In this document: in pieces, positions 1 to 12,599 of the stretch
How positions within the stretch are numbered: position 1 is the stretch's first letter
How the letters are laid out: each line of letters starts with the position of its first letter
Source: Campylobacter rectus
GTDB taxonomy: Bacteria > Campylobacterota > Campylobacteria > Campylobacterales > Campylobacteraceae
Assembly (NCBI RefSeq): GCF_004803795.1
Contig: NZ_CP012543.1
Coordinates: forward strand, 992,001-1,056,000
Direction of reading: 5' to 3'
Length of the DNA: 64,000 nucleotides
The notes under the pieces: generated by a model
What the model saw: the letters and a program-made list of their open reading frames with translations, nothing else
Told to the model about the DNA's origin: nothing
Database searches by the model: none
Made by a program: the position numbers and the translations under genes

Positions 1-1701
1 ACGATGAGAGGCCTTGGTCAAAAATACACTAAAATTTTAATAGACGGCCGTCCTGCAACTAGCGATAGCGCGTATAGAGGGCTTCGCGCGGTCGGTAGCG
101 CTCAAAATTTCCTCCCGCCCGCAAACACGATCGAGCGTATCGAAATCGTGCGAGGGCCGATGAGCTCGCTATACGGCTCGGATGCGATGGGAGGCGTCAT
201 AAACATCATCACCAAGGGCTTTTCAAACGAATTTAGCGGTAACGTAAACGGCTACTACACGCTTGCGGGCAAAAGCGGGATAAATGATGACTACCAAACC
301 GGCTTTTACGCAAACGGCGCAGTGATCCCGGACGTGCTAGGCATCGCGCTTTACGGGCGGTATTTTCATAAATTTGAAGACGAGCGAGCCTTTACGAACC
401 GCAAAAACGAGGATGTAAATTTCGGCGCGAAAATCATGTATAACGCCACCGAAAACGACGAAATAGCGCTGGATCTACGCCGCGTAGTAAATAAATACGA
501 GCGCACCGAGGGCAAGACACTAAACCGCACGGCTAGCGATAACACGAGCGTGGCTTTTGAGAAGATGAGCGGATATACCGCCTCGCTCTCGCATACGGGC
601 AAATACGACAAACTGCTGCTTGAAAGCTTTTTAATGCATGATAATATGAAAGAAAGCGGTCAGCAAGACCTCACGTTAAAAACGACGACGCTAAATACCA
701 AGGGAACGTATTTTTTTGATAATAACACGCTGAGCCTTGGGGCTGAATACAGAAGAGAAAGGCTAAACGAAAAGGCCACGACGGCCGACGCCGCAAACGT
801 AAAGAGATATGATTTTTCGCTCTACGGCGAGGACGATTTTGACGTAACCGACGCGCTCACGCTAACTGCGGGTTTAAGGTATAATCACGACAAAGACTAC
901 GGCGGACACGTATCTCCGCGAGGATATGCCGTGTATCATCTAAGCGAAAATTTATCGCTAAAAGGCGGCGTATCGGCAGGCTACTCGACGCCTGATATCA
1001 AGATGCGAACCGACGGGCTTGCTCTGCCTTTTGCCGGCGGTATGGGAGCGCAGCTGGGTAAAAGCGACCTAAAACCCGAATCCAGCCTAAACTACGAGGC
1101 CGGCGTCGCGTACGGGGACGAAAGCATTAACGTTTCGGCGATAGCGTTTTATACGCGGATAAAAGACGGTCTAGGCACGAAACCAGTTTGCGTCGCGCGC
1201 CCGGGCGTTCCTTGCGTGCATAACGGCAAGACCTATAGGCGCGGCATCTGGGAGAGCGTAAATATCGGCAAAGCCGAAGTAAAGGGCGTCGAGCTCGCCT
1301 CAGACTGGCAGATTTTATCAAATTTAGCCCTGCACTCAAGCTACGTTTACACCAGATCAAAGCAAAAATCGGGCGCGTACGAGGGCAAATCTCTAAACAA
1401 TCTACCCGTACATACCGTAAAAATAGGGCTTGACTACGATATGACGCCTGATCTAAATCTATGGACGCAGATGAACTATCTGGGCAAAACCAGAGCCGTT
1501 TACGGTCTACCAGGTGACGAGGAGATAAGGGATTATACGCTATTTGACGCGGGCGCAAGCTACAAGCTAACTAAAAATGCAAGCGTAAATTTTAGCGTTT
1601 ATAATATCTTTAACGAATACGTAACGACAAAATCCGGACGCTACGAAATTTTAATCGCTGACGGGGTTAAATATAGACTCGGATTTAACGTAAATTTTTA
1701 A
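1..1701 (+). CDS. TonB-dependent outer-membrane receptor, 5' truncated
   Basis: The reading frame is open from the first base, so the signal peptide and TonB box lie outside the window. The visible N-terminus is the end of a plug domain (IERIEIVRGPMSSLYGSDAMGGVINIIT, a family hallmark split here as IERIEIVRGP then MSSLYGSDAMGG). About 500 residues of alternating beta-barrel sequence follow, ending in LGFNVNF with the C-terminal aromatic residue typical of barrels. The family imports ferric siderophores, haem or other metal chelates using TonB/ExbBD energy. It most resembles the CirA/FepA group, but the ligand cannot be read from sequence. The PepSY protein downstream, often iron-regulated, supports an iron or haem role. 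Confidence 0.93.
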   Translation, partial: TMRGLGQKYTKILIDGRPATSDSAYRGLRAVGSAQNFLPPANTIERIEIVRGPMSSLYGSDAMGGVINIITKGFSNEFSGNVNGYYTLAGKSGINDDYQTGFYANGAVIPDVLGIALYGRYFHKFEDERAFTNRKNEDVNFGAKIMYNATENDEIALDLRRVVNKYERTEGKTLNRTASDNTSVAFEKMSGYTASLSHTGKYDKLLLESFLMHDNMKESGQQDLTLKTTTLNTKGTYFFDNNTLSLGAEYRRERLNEKATTADAANVKRYDFSLYGEDDFDVTDALTLTAGLRYNHDKDYGGHVSPRGYAVYHLSENLSLKGGVSAGYSTPDIKMRTDGLALPFAGGMGAQLGKSDLKPESSLNYEAGVAYGDESINVSAIAFYTRIKDGLGTKPVCVARPGVPCVHNGKTYRRGIWESVNIGKAEVKGVELASDWQILSNLALHSSYVYTRSKQKSGAYEGKSLNNLPVHTVKIGLDYDMTPDLNLWTQMNYLGKTRAVYGLPGDEEIRDYTLFDAGASYKLTKNASVNFSVYNIFNEYVTTKSGRYEILIADGVKYRLGFNVNF

Positions 1702-1788
1702 ATTTGGCCGTATTTAAGCGGGGCGGTGCGTAGCGATCGCCGCCCTGCTACCGGTTCTTAAAATTTGAGTTTAAATTTAAGGAGAAAG

Positions 1789-2925
1789 ATGCCGTTTTTA
1801 AAGAAAAAGAAATTTTGGTTTAATGTCCATTTGATTTTAAGCCTAGCCTGTGTTTTGCCGCTGCTTATCGTCACTCTTAGCGGCGCGGTCATATCCTATC
1901 ACGACGAGATTATAGACCTTGCAAACTCGCAAAAAACATTCGTCAAGCGAGGCGAAAAAGAGCTTAGCGCGAGAGAAATTTTAGATATTTTTAAAGCTAG
2001 GGAACCAAATTTTACGCTTAGCTACTACAAGATAAACTCGGACGCAAATCACGCTCTAGGCGTATCCGGCACGAATGCTAAGGGCGAGTTTAAGTCGTAT
2101 TTTATAAATCAATACACCGGCGAGATAACAGGCGAAAATTTCGGCGATAAATTTATCGGACTAATGTTAAATTTACATACTAACTTAGGCCTCGGGCTTA
2201 GCGAAAACGAGACGCTACGGCTTATAGGCAAGCATATCGTTGCGGTTTGCTCTATCGCTTTGGTTATCTTGGTTATATCTGGATTGATAATTTATTATCC
2301 TAGTTTTAAAACTAAATTTATGCGCGCGTTTACTTTAAAAATCAAGGCCAAAGGCTATGCGTTTTTGTACAGTTTGCACGGATTTGCGGGCGTTTATCTT
2401 TGTTTATTTTTGGCTTTTATGAGCATTACGGGGCTTTACTGGTCGTACGACTGGGCGGCAAAGCTCGTAAATAACGCGCTTGGCGAAAAAGAAATTTTTA
2501 GAAAAAAGAGCTTTACGCAGGTGAGGGGATTTTCGCTGGAGGACGAGGCTAAGATAGCCAATTTACAAACTGCAATAGATATTTTTAAACGAGATAGAGA
2601 GAATTACGAGCTTTTTAACGTCATCACGCAAGAAGACGGCGAAAATTTTATGATATTTTACTTTGACAAAGGGTTAGAAGAGGACGATAAGGTAAATACG
2701 ATGACGATAAACGCCGCCAAGGGGCAAATTATTAGGCACGCGAGGTTTGACGACGCCAAAAGCTCGATGCCTAGGCCTTTTGTAATTCATAAAGCGGTTT
2801 TGAGCTTGCATTCGGGATATTTTTTGGGCGCGGTCGGTAAATTTATATTTTGTTTAGCTTCGGCGTCGGTTTTGTTTTTCGTTATAAGCGGCTTTTGGAT
2901 GAGCTTAAAACGGCTCAAAAGATAA
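1789..2925 (+). CDS. PepSY-associated TM helix membrane protein
   Basis: A 378-residue inner-membrane protein. The ATG at 1789 is preceded by AAGGAG at a good distance; an upstream in-frame TTG at 1765 has no such site. A basic N-terminus leads into TM1 (about residues 15-40), followed by a periplasmic stretch, a TM pair near 150-180 and 200-225, another periplasmic part, and a final TM near 350-370. This topology matches the PepSY_TM family, often encoded beside TonB receptors and proposed to act in reduction or import of siderophore-bound iron. Here it follows the receptor by 87 bases. The substrate is unknown; the iron role is inferred from its neighbour. Confidence 0.85.
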   Translation: MPFLKKKKFWFNVHLILSLACVLPLLIVTLSGAVISYHDEIIDLANSQKTFVKRGEKELSAREILDIFKAREPNFTLSYYKINSDANHALGVSGTNAKGEFKSYFINQYTGEITGENFGDKFIGLMLNLHTNLGLGLSENETLRLIGKHIVAVCSIALVILVISGLIIYYPSFKTKFMRAFTLKIKAKGYAFLYSLHGFAGVYLCLFLAFMSITGLYWSYDWAAKLVNNALGEKEIFRKKSFTQVRGFSLEDEAKIANLQTAIDIFKRDRENYELFNVITQEDGENFMIFYFDKGLEEDDKVNTMTINAAKGQIIRHARFDDAKSSMPRPFVIHKAVLSLHSGYFLGAVGKFIFCLASASVLFFVISGFWMSLKRLKR

Positions 2926-2931
2926 ATTTGA

Positions 2932-2937
2932 TAAAAT
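2932..2937 (+). promoter_or_regulatory. candidate -10 box TAAAAT
   Basis: GATAAAATCG lies about 30 bases before the next start. The same GATAAAATC or GTAAAATC form precedes several other operons in this window (32077, 40270, 48204). Campylobacter sigma-70 promoters have a strong -10 and weak -35, so only the -10 is scored. Confidence 0.4.
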
Positions 2938-2965
2938 CGTTCGAAAAAACTGAAAAAGGCTAAAT

Positions 2966-3709
2966 ATGCGAGTGATTTTAGATGGATTTGACGGCTCTTT
3001 TTTGCCTATTTTGCAAAGCTTCAAGGCCGTGATGCCGAGCCTGCGTATAACGGGCATCGAGGAGCTCGGCCAAAGCGTCAAGGGAGTGCCGAGCAAAGAC
3101 GCGGATAACGCGGACGCTATCAACGTAAGCGAGCTTTTTGCGCGCCGAGACGAGCGGGACGAGCTTTTATCGGACGAATCTTTGTTTTTGCAGGACGATA
3201 AATTTGACGATAGCGACGAGGCTACGGCGGTTAAATTTGAGAGTACGATTCAGGCTAACGACGACGCCAAATTTGAGCCAAATTTAACGGCTATGAGCGA
3301 GCGAAAAACCGCTTCCGTGCAGGAGCAAAATTTGCAAGAAATGCAGAACGCTACGCCGTATCAAGACGGCGGCCGCGAGGAAGAGGCGATTTTGCAAACC
3401 GATTCTTTGAGCGAAGCGCCAAAAACCGCGGTTCCAACTGAGAGCCCGCAAACTACCGCTCTGCAAGAAGCTTCCGTTTTGGGCAGAGCTACTCAAACGG
3501 CTTCGTTTGGCAAAACGGCTACCTCAAACGAAGACGCAAAAATGGCGGTTTCGGACGACTCTGCGCAGGCTGCGTTGTTTGATTTTAACGAGTCCGGGCA
3601 AAATTTGACGCCGCGCGCCGAGCCCAAAGCCGCGCTTGAGCGCAAAAAGCACGAAAGCGCGAGTCTGTTTACCGACGAAGAGGTGCGGGCGATACTGGAG
3701 CTAAAATAG
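2966..3709 (+). CDS. acidic low-complexity protein of unknown function
   Basis: A 247-residue protein I do not recognise. The first about 40 residues (MRVILDGFDGSFLPILQSFK) look folded, as does the extreme C-terminus (SLFTDEEVRAILELK). The middle, about residues 50-230, is hydrophilic and rich in Ala, Glu, Asp, Gln, Thr and Ser with recurring KFE, NL and QNLQ words. No signal peptide or membrane segment is visible, so it is probably cytoplasmic. A -10-like box lies about 30 bases upstream and an inverted repeat follows the stop. The pattern of ordered ends around a variable middle resembles the inserted segments in the TlyA and PLP-enzyme genes of this window. Confidence 0.7.
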   Translation: MRVILDGFDGSFLPILQSFKAVMPSLRITGIEELGQSVKGVPSKDADNADAINVSELFARRDERDELLSDESLFLQDDKFDDSDEATAVKFESTIQANDDAKFEPNLTAMSERKTASVQEQNLQEMQNATPYQDGGREEEAILQTDSLSEAPKTAVPTESPQTTALQEASVLGRATQTASFGKTATSNEDAKMAVSDDSAQAALFDFNESGQNLTPRAEPKAALERKKHESASLFTDEEVRAILELK

Positions 3710-3729
3710 GCGGCTTAAATTTAGCTATC

Positions 3730-3782
3730 AAGGCGGTAAAATTTGATGGATAACCAAGCAAACGCGCAAATTTTACCGCCTT
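3730..3782. terminator. perfect 15-bp inverted repeat, terminator-like
   Basis: AAGGCGGTAAAATTT (3730-3744) and its exact complement AAATTTTACCGCCTT (3768-3782) are separated by 23 bases and lie just after a stop codon. The stem would be stable. The following T tract is only three bases, so termination would be imperfect. It could act on either strand. Confidence 0.6.
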
Positions 3783-3900
3783 TACCGCACTTTGGAAAAG
3801 CTAAATTCGACGCTTTTAAATTTAAATAAAATTTTTAAGTCTAAACATCAAATTTTTTCGCCCGTTTGCGATATTTATCTATATCTTAACTATTTTTCGT

Positions 3901-3906
3901 TAAAAT
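3901..3906 (+). promoter_or_regulatory. candidate -10 box TAAAAT
   Basis: GTTAAAATCC lies about 27 bases before the chosen rppH start at 3933, in a T-rich stretch. Its position inside the longer possible reading frame argues that the shorter rppH start is real. Confidence 0.4.
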
Positions 3907-3932
3907 CCCCATTAAAAATTTTTGGAAAAAAG

Positions 3933-4400
3933 ATGCAAAAAAGATATAGACCAAACGTCGCGGCGGTCATACTCGCGTCATCTTATCCGTTCGATTGCAA
4001 GATTTTAATCGCGCAAAGGTGCGATCTGACAGGCATTTGGCAGTTTCCTCAGGGCGGCATAGACGAGGGCGAGACGCCGCGCGAAGCTCTAAAAAGAGAG
4101 CTAAAAGAGGAGATAGGCACGGACGATATAGACGTGCTTAGCGAGTATCCGCAGTGGCTTAGCTACGACTTTCCGGAAGGCGTAGCTAGCAGGAAATTTT
4201 ACAACTTTGACGGGCAGACGCAAAAGTATTTTTTAGTGCGGTTGCGTCCCGGCGCGAAGATAAACATAAACACCAAAAAGCCCGAATTTAGCGAGTATAA
4301 ATTTATAAATTCGCGCGAAGTTTTAAACGGCATAAACCACTTCAAAAAGCCGATCTACGGTAAGGTTATCGGCTACTTTAAAGAGAAAGGATTTATCTAA
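3933..4400 (+). CDS. rppH: RNA pyrophosphohydrolase (Nudix), RppH/NudH
   Basis: A 155-residue Nudix hydrolase. The Nudix box spans about residues 41-62 (GGIDEGETPREALKRE, then LKEEIG), preceded by WQFPQGG, the RppH hallmark. The family removes pyrophosphate from 5'-triphosphorylated mRNA to start decay and can cleave dinucleoside polyphosphates; older annotation calls it invasion protein A. ATG at 3933 was chosen because the protein then begins MQKRYRPNVA as in family members. A frame extension back to 3792 would add 47 AT-rich, family-unlike residues. It is the first gene of the lysC-hobA-holB-folP run, and its stop shares one base with the lysC start (TAATG). Confidence 0.93.
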   Translation: MQKRYRPNVAAVILASSYPFDCKILIAQRCDLTGIWQFPQGGIDEGETPREALKRELKEEIGTDDIDVLSEYPQWLSYDFPEGVASRKFYNFDGQTQKYFLVRLRPGAKININTKKPEFSEYKFINSREVLNGINHFKKPIYGKVIGYFKEKGFI

Positions 4401-5599
4401 TGTTGATCGTCCAAAAATACGGCGGCACGAGCGTTGGGACGCTCGAGAGGATAGAAAACGTCGCCGCTAGAGTGATAGAGGCTAAAAATAGCGGTGCGGA
4501 CGTCGTAGCGGTGGTTTCGGCTATGAGCGGCGTGACAAATCAGCTGGTGGACTACGCCTCGCACTACACCAAAGAGCCTGACGGCGTAGCGATGGATATG
4601 TTGCTTAGCTCCGGCGAGCGCGTCACCTGCGCGCTTTTAACGATAGCGCTTATAAATTTAGGCTATCCTGCGGTGGGTCTTAGCGGTAGGCTGGCGGGTA
4701 TCATAACAGATAGCATGCACACCAAGGCCAGGATCGACGCCATCGACACTAAGCGTATGAAAGAAGAGCTAAAAGCGGGTAAGATCATTGTCGTTGCGGG
4801 CTTTCAGGGCATCGACGAAAAAGGCGACGTGACGACGCTCGGACGAGGCGGTAGCGACCTAAGTGCCGTGGCGATCGCGGGCGCGCTGGATGCGGATTTG
4901 TGCGAGATTTATACCGACGTGGACGGAGTTTATACGACCGATCCTCGCATCGAGCCGAAGGCTAAAAAGCTAGATAAAATCAGCTATGACGAGATGCTAG
5001 AGCTTGCGAGCCTAGGCGCAAAAGTGCTGCAAAACCGCTCGGTCGAGCTGGCTAAGAAGCTAAACGTAAATTTAGTCACCAGAAGCAGTTTTAATCACAA
5101 CGAAGGAACACTAATAACAAAGGAAGAGAGTATGGAAGCAGTCCTAGTAAGCGGCATCGCGCTAGATAAAAACCAAGCTAGAGTAACTTTAAGAGGCGTG
5201 GTGGATAAGCCGGGCATCGCAGCCGAAATTTTCACCGCGCTAGCAGAAAAAAATATAAACGTAGATATGATAATCCAAAACGTAGGTCAGGACGGCACGA
5301 CCAATCTTGGCTTTACCGTGCCGCAAAACGAACTTCACGTCGCAAAGGAGTGTATGGATAGACTAAATGCGGCAAGAGAAATTTTATATAACGACGAGAT
5401 CGTCAAAGTCTCTGTCGTAGGCGTAGGTATGAAAAGCCACACCGGAGTGGCGTCTCTAGCCTTTCAAACGCTGGCAAACGAGGGTATAAATATCCAAATG
5501 ATCTCGACTAGCGAGATAAAAATCTCGATGATCGTCGATCAAAAATACGGCGAGCTAGCCGTCCGCGCACTACACGAAGCCTACAAACTCGATAAATGA
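4400..5599 (+). CDS. lysC: aspartate kinase
   Basis: A 399-residue monofunctional aspartokinase that phosphorylates aspartate as the first step to lysine/diaminopimelate, threonine and methionine. The N-terminal amino-acid-kinase domain begins VQKYGGTSVG and contains GRGGSDLSAVA near residues 149-159. The C-terminus carries two ACT domains (about 260-399) for feedback control. The start overlaps the rppH stop by one base, and the stop overlaps hobA (ATGA). An internal ATG at 5132 with a strong ribosome site may give a separate beta subunit. Confidence 0.96.
   Translation: MLIVQKYGGTSVGTLERIENVAARVIEAKNSGADVVAVVSAMSGVTNQLVDYASHYTKEPDGVAMDMLLSSGERVTCALLTIALINLGYPAVGLSGRLAGIITDSMHTKARIDAIDTKRMKEELKAGKIIVVAGFQGIDEKGDVTTLGRGGSDLSAVAIAGALDADLCEIYTDVDGVYTTDPRIEPKAKKLDKISYDEMLELASLGAKVLQNRSVELAKKLNVNLVTRSSFNHNEGTLITKEESMEAVLVSGIALDKNQARVTLRGVVDKPGIAAEIFTALAEKNINVDMIIQNVGQDGTTNLGFTVPQNELHVAKECMDRLNAAREILYNDEIVKVSVVGVGMKSHTGVASLAFQTLANEGINIQMISTSEIKISMIVDQKYGELAVRALHEAYKLDK
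5132..5599 (+). other. possible internal start for aspartokinase beta subunit
   Basis: AAAGGAAGAGAG precedes an in-frame ATG at lysC codon 245, right at the boundary between the kinase and ACT domains. In Bacillus-type aspartokinases, the beta subunit of an alpha2-beta2 enzyme is made from such an internal start. The product here would be 155 residues beginning MEAVLVSGIA. The site is visible; its use is inferred. Confidence 0.45.
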
Positions 5600-6138
5600 G
5601 CGATTTTATAAAATGGACGCTCGAGGCGATCCGCGAGGAGGGCTCACTGATGAGCTGGATGGAAGAGAGGCGCACCGAGTGGACGCCTCTGCTAGCCTCG
5701 AAGCTTAAATTTTTACTCGAAGGCCGCGCTTTTATCCTGATAACCGATAGCGAGCGAGGCTGGTTCGAGGAGTATTTTTTAAAAAATATAAATAAGCCAA
5801 CGAACGCTCGCCCCGTGCTGCCCTTTTTTTCGCTAAAGGCGCTTTATCCTTCTTTTGAAGCTATTAGCTCCAAGGAGGAAGCGGCACTGCTTTTAGATAT
5901 GCTTTCTTTGGCGTTTCCAAACGGTTACGTATTTTTTTATATCGGTAAAAGCGCCGATAAAAGCGCTCAGATCGCCAAAGGCAAGGACGACAGCTATATG
6001 TGGCTTTTTGACGAGCAGGCGCAAAATAGCTTTTATCTCAGCTCAAGCGACGAAATGCTCGACATTAAACTTTTATCTCTTTACAAACTCTTCGATAAAA
6101 GCGTAGATGTCGTGCTTTTTGCGAAGGTCGCACTTTAA
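5596..6138 (+). CDS. hobA: DnaA initiator-associating protein HobA
   Basis: A 180-residue cytoplasmic protein. The family is restricted to Epsilonproteobacteria; HobA binds DnaA domain I and promotes oligomerisation at oriC (shown in Helicobacter, functionally like DiaA). Length and features such as the N-terminal FIKWTLEAIREEGSLMSWME fit. The identification also rests on position: in H. pylori hobA lies between the aspartokinase and DNA polymerase III delta' genes, as here. The start overlaps lysC by four bases and holB follows after five bases. Confidence 0.87.
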   Translation: MSDFIKWTLEAIREEGSLMSWMEERRTEWTPLLASKLKFLLEGRAFILITDSERGWFEEYFLKNINKPTNARPVLPFFSLKALYPSFEAISSKEEAALLLDMLSLAFPNGYVFFYIGKSADKSAQIAKGKDDSYMWLFDEQAQNSFYLSSSDEMLDIKLLSLYKLFDKSVDVVLFAKVAL

Positions 6139-6143
6139 ATTTA

Positions 6144-6764
6144 ATGCAAAGCAAGATCGTAATCACGAGCGACTTTGAAGCCTTGAAAGAGGAAATTTTA
6201 GGGCTTTACGGCGTAAATTCGGTTAGATTTTTTTTCGCCGAGGACTTTTTGCTGGAAAATGCAAAAGAGGTCGCCGCCGAGGCCTATATCGCCGAGAGCG
6301 AGCCCAAACTACTGGTTTTAGGCGCTAAAAATTTCCGCGTCGAGGCTCAAAACTCTCTACTAAAAATCATCGAAGAGCCGCCTAAAAATATCTTTTTTAT
6401 CATAGCTTGCGAGTCGAAAAATATGCTCCTGCCGACCGTGCGTTCGCGCCTGGTTACCGAAAATCGGCTCATAAAAAAGCAGCGCGAAAAAACGGGGTTA
6501 AATTACAAACGTCTCGAGCTAAAAGAAATTTGCGCGTTTATTGATGAAAAATCAGCTCTAGAGCGCTCCGAAAAGCTTGGCAAAAACGACCTAAAAGAGC
6601 TAATCGCCGCCATAGCTCTCGAGGCTACGGCGCAGGGGGTTAAATTTAGCGCTGAAGAGCTTGAGTATTTTTTCAAAGCCGTGCGCCTGGCCGAGCTAAA
6701 TACCAAAACCCACGCGCTTCTTACGCCGATACTTCTTATGATTTACGAAAAAGGGCTTAGATGA
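6144..6764 (+). CDS. holB: DNA polymerase III delta' subunit, short form
   Basis: A 206-residue clamp-loader delta' subunit. The diagnostic segment NSLLKIIEEPPKNIFFIIAC (residues 70-89) is followed by LLPTVRSRL, the sensor/SRC-like region. There is no Walker A motif, consistent with delta' not hydrolysing ATP. It is shorter than enterobacterial HolB (about 330) but normal for this group, lacking much of the C-terminal collar. The stop overlaps the folP start (ATGA). Position after hobA supports the call. Confidence 0.88.
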   Translation: MQSKIVITSDFEALKEEILGLYGVNSVRFFFAEDFLLENAKEVAAEAYIAESEPKLLVLGAKNFRVEAQNSLLKIIEEPPKNIFFIIACESKNMLLPTVRSRLVTENRLIKKQREKTGLNYKRLELKEICAFIDEKSALERSEKLGKNDLKELIAAIALEATAQGVKFSAEELEYFFKAVRLAELNTKTHALLTPILLMIYEKGLR

Positions 6765-7897
6765 AAATTTTTAAAATCAATCCGCAAACGGGTTTCAACG
6801 AGATCTGCGAGGTTATCCGTCCTAGCGACGAGGGGCGAAATTTGATGAAAAAAAAGTCGGCGATCAACTTTTTTTTGATCAAAGATTTGCGCTCGCCGGC
6901 GGCCAATATCCTAAAGCAAGATGCGCTAAGCGTGGGCGCGGAGCTCGTGACTAACCGCGACGTGATTCTGGGTGGCGCAAACTCGGTCGCGCTTTTAATG
7001 GCTACCGATGCGCAAGTTCTTGCGCTTGCCAAAAAAGAGGCCGCTCAGGATTTCGGGCTAAAAAATTTGGCTAAATTTTTAAAATCTCCGTTTAAAAAAC
7101 CGCAGCGCGCGCAGATAATGGGCGTCGTAAACGTAAATGAGGATAGCTTTAACGCCGCAAGCCGCGTGAACGAAAAAAGCGGCATAGCTCGCATCGAAGA
7201 GATGATCGAGCAGGGCGCCGAGTATATCGACGTGGGTGCGGTGAGCTCTAGACCCGGCAGCAAATACGTCGGACGCGAGGTCGAATTTGCCAGGCTTGAA
7301 AAGATCATCACCGAAATTTACCGCCTAAATTTGCACGAAAAGGCGATATTTAGCCTAGATAGCTTTGATGCGTACTGCCTAGAATACGCGCTAAATCACG
7401 GCTTTAAGATGATAAACGATATCACGGGCGACGTTAGTCTCTGCGCTCTAGCGGCGCGGTACGGCGCGAGCTACTGCCTTATGCATATGCAAAACAGCCC
7501 AGAAAATATGCAGGATAATCCGCATTATGATGATTTGCTGGGCGAGATAGACGCGTTTTTCGAGGCTAAGATCGCCGCGGCGCAGGATCTTGGGTGTCGC
7601 GATATCGTGCTAGACGTAGGAATCGGCTTTGGCAAGACGGCGGAGCAAAATATGATTTTGATAAAAAATTTAGAGCATTTTTTGCGCTTCGGTTTGCCGA
7701 TCTTAGCGGGCGCTAGTAGAAAATCGGTCATAAATTTTTATAGTCCTAGCGAGATAAAAGACCGCTTGGCGGGTAGTCTTTATCTGCATCTGGAGGCCTT
7801 TAGAAACGGTGCGCAGATCATCCGCACGCACGACGTGGCCGAGCATGCGCAGATGTTTAGGCTGGAAAACGCGATGAGAAAGCTCGCGGCGTGGTAA
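6761..7897 (+). CDS. folP: dihydropteroate synthase
   Basis: A 378-residue enzyme joining p-aminobenzoate to dihydropterin pyrophosphate in folate synthesis; the sulfonamide target. The catalytic domain starts near residue 115 (IMGVVNVNEDSFNAAS, the family MGIxNVTPDSF signature) and continues with IDVGAVSSRPGS and MINDITGD. The first about 110 residues are an N-terminal extension usual in Epsilonproteobacteria. The C-terminus has the IRTHDV motif. It overlaps holB by four bases and is followed by ligA after 24 bases. Confidence 0.95.
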   Translation: MKIFKINPQTGFNEICEVIRPSDEGRNLMKKKSAINFFLIKDLRSPAANILKQDALSVGAELVTNRDVILGGANSVALLMATDAQVLALAKKEAAQDFGLKNLAKFLKSPFKKPQRAQIMGVVNVNEDSFNAASRVNEKSGIARIEEMIEQGAEYIDVGAVSSRPGSKYVGREVEFARLEKIITEIYRLNLHEKAIFSLDSFDAYCLEYALNHGFKMINDITGDVSLCALAARYGASYCLMHMQNSPENMQDNPHYDDLLGEIDAFFEAKIAAAQDLGCRDIVLDVGIGFGKTAEQNMILIKNLEHFLRFGLPILAGASRKSVINFYSPSEIKDRLAGSLYLHLEAFRNGAQIIRTHDVAEHAQMFRLENAMRKLAAW

Positions 7898-7912
7898 GCA
7901 AAGCAAATTTAA

Positions 7913-11756
<3,844 letters not shown>

Positions 11757-12599
11757 TATCACGGCCGTGGCGATCGGGCACTTTGACGGCGTGCACCGCG
11801 GCCACAAGGAGCTTTTAAAGCGCCTGGGCGTTTACGGCGGGCTGGTCGTGATCGACAAAAACAAGGCCAACATCACGCCGGGCCTCAAACGCGCCGAATA
11901 CTCGAGATATCCGTGCTTTTTGTATGATTTTAACGAGATAAAGGGGCTTAGCGGCGATGAGTTTATCGCGCTTTTGAAGCGGGATTTTAAAAATCTGCAA
12001 AAAATCGTCGTCGGATTTGACTTTCGTTTTGGTCGAAACAGAGCATGGGACAAGCACGATTTGCGGCGCATCTTTGACGGCGAGGCGGTTATAGTGGATG
12101 AGTTTTGCTTCGAGGGTATGGGCGTGCACAGCTCGGCTATACGCGAGTATATCAAGCAAGGCGAGATATACAGAGCAAACCGCCTGCTAGGCCGCGAATA
12201 CTCGATCGAAGGTCGCGTGATAAAGGGGCAGGGTATCGGGTCGCGCGAGCTCGTGCCGACGCTAAATTTGGACGTAAAAAGCTACCTTTTGCCGCGCGAG
12301 GGCGTTTATGCGACGAGGACCCGCATCGGTTACAAGACCTACGGCTCGGTCACGTTTATCGGCAACCGCATGAGCACGGACGGTAGCTTTAGCATCGAGA
12401 CGCACGTGCTAAACGAAAATATCGCGCACGCCCGCGACGTCGCGGTTTGTTTTATCAAGCGGCTGCGCGATAACCGAAGATTCGAAAGTCTAGAGGAGCT
12501 AAAGGGGCAAATTGGGATCGACATCAAGCAGGCGATGGAGTTCGTCGGCGTGTGCGATCTCTACGTCGTGGGCGATACTACGCCTCAAAGGAGCGAGCC

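Noticed and set aside
1127-1558. 143-residue minus-strand frame opposite the TonB receptor
   Set aside because: Shadow of a strong coding frame on the other strand, with no ribosome site.
3792-3932. N-terminal extension of RppH
   Set aside because: The added residues are AT-rich and unlike the family, and a promoter-like -10 lies inside them.
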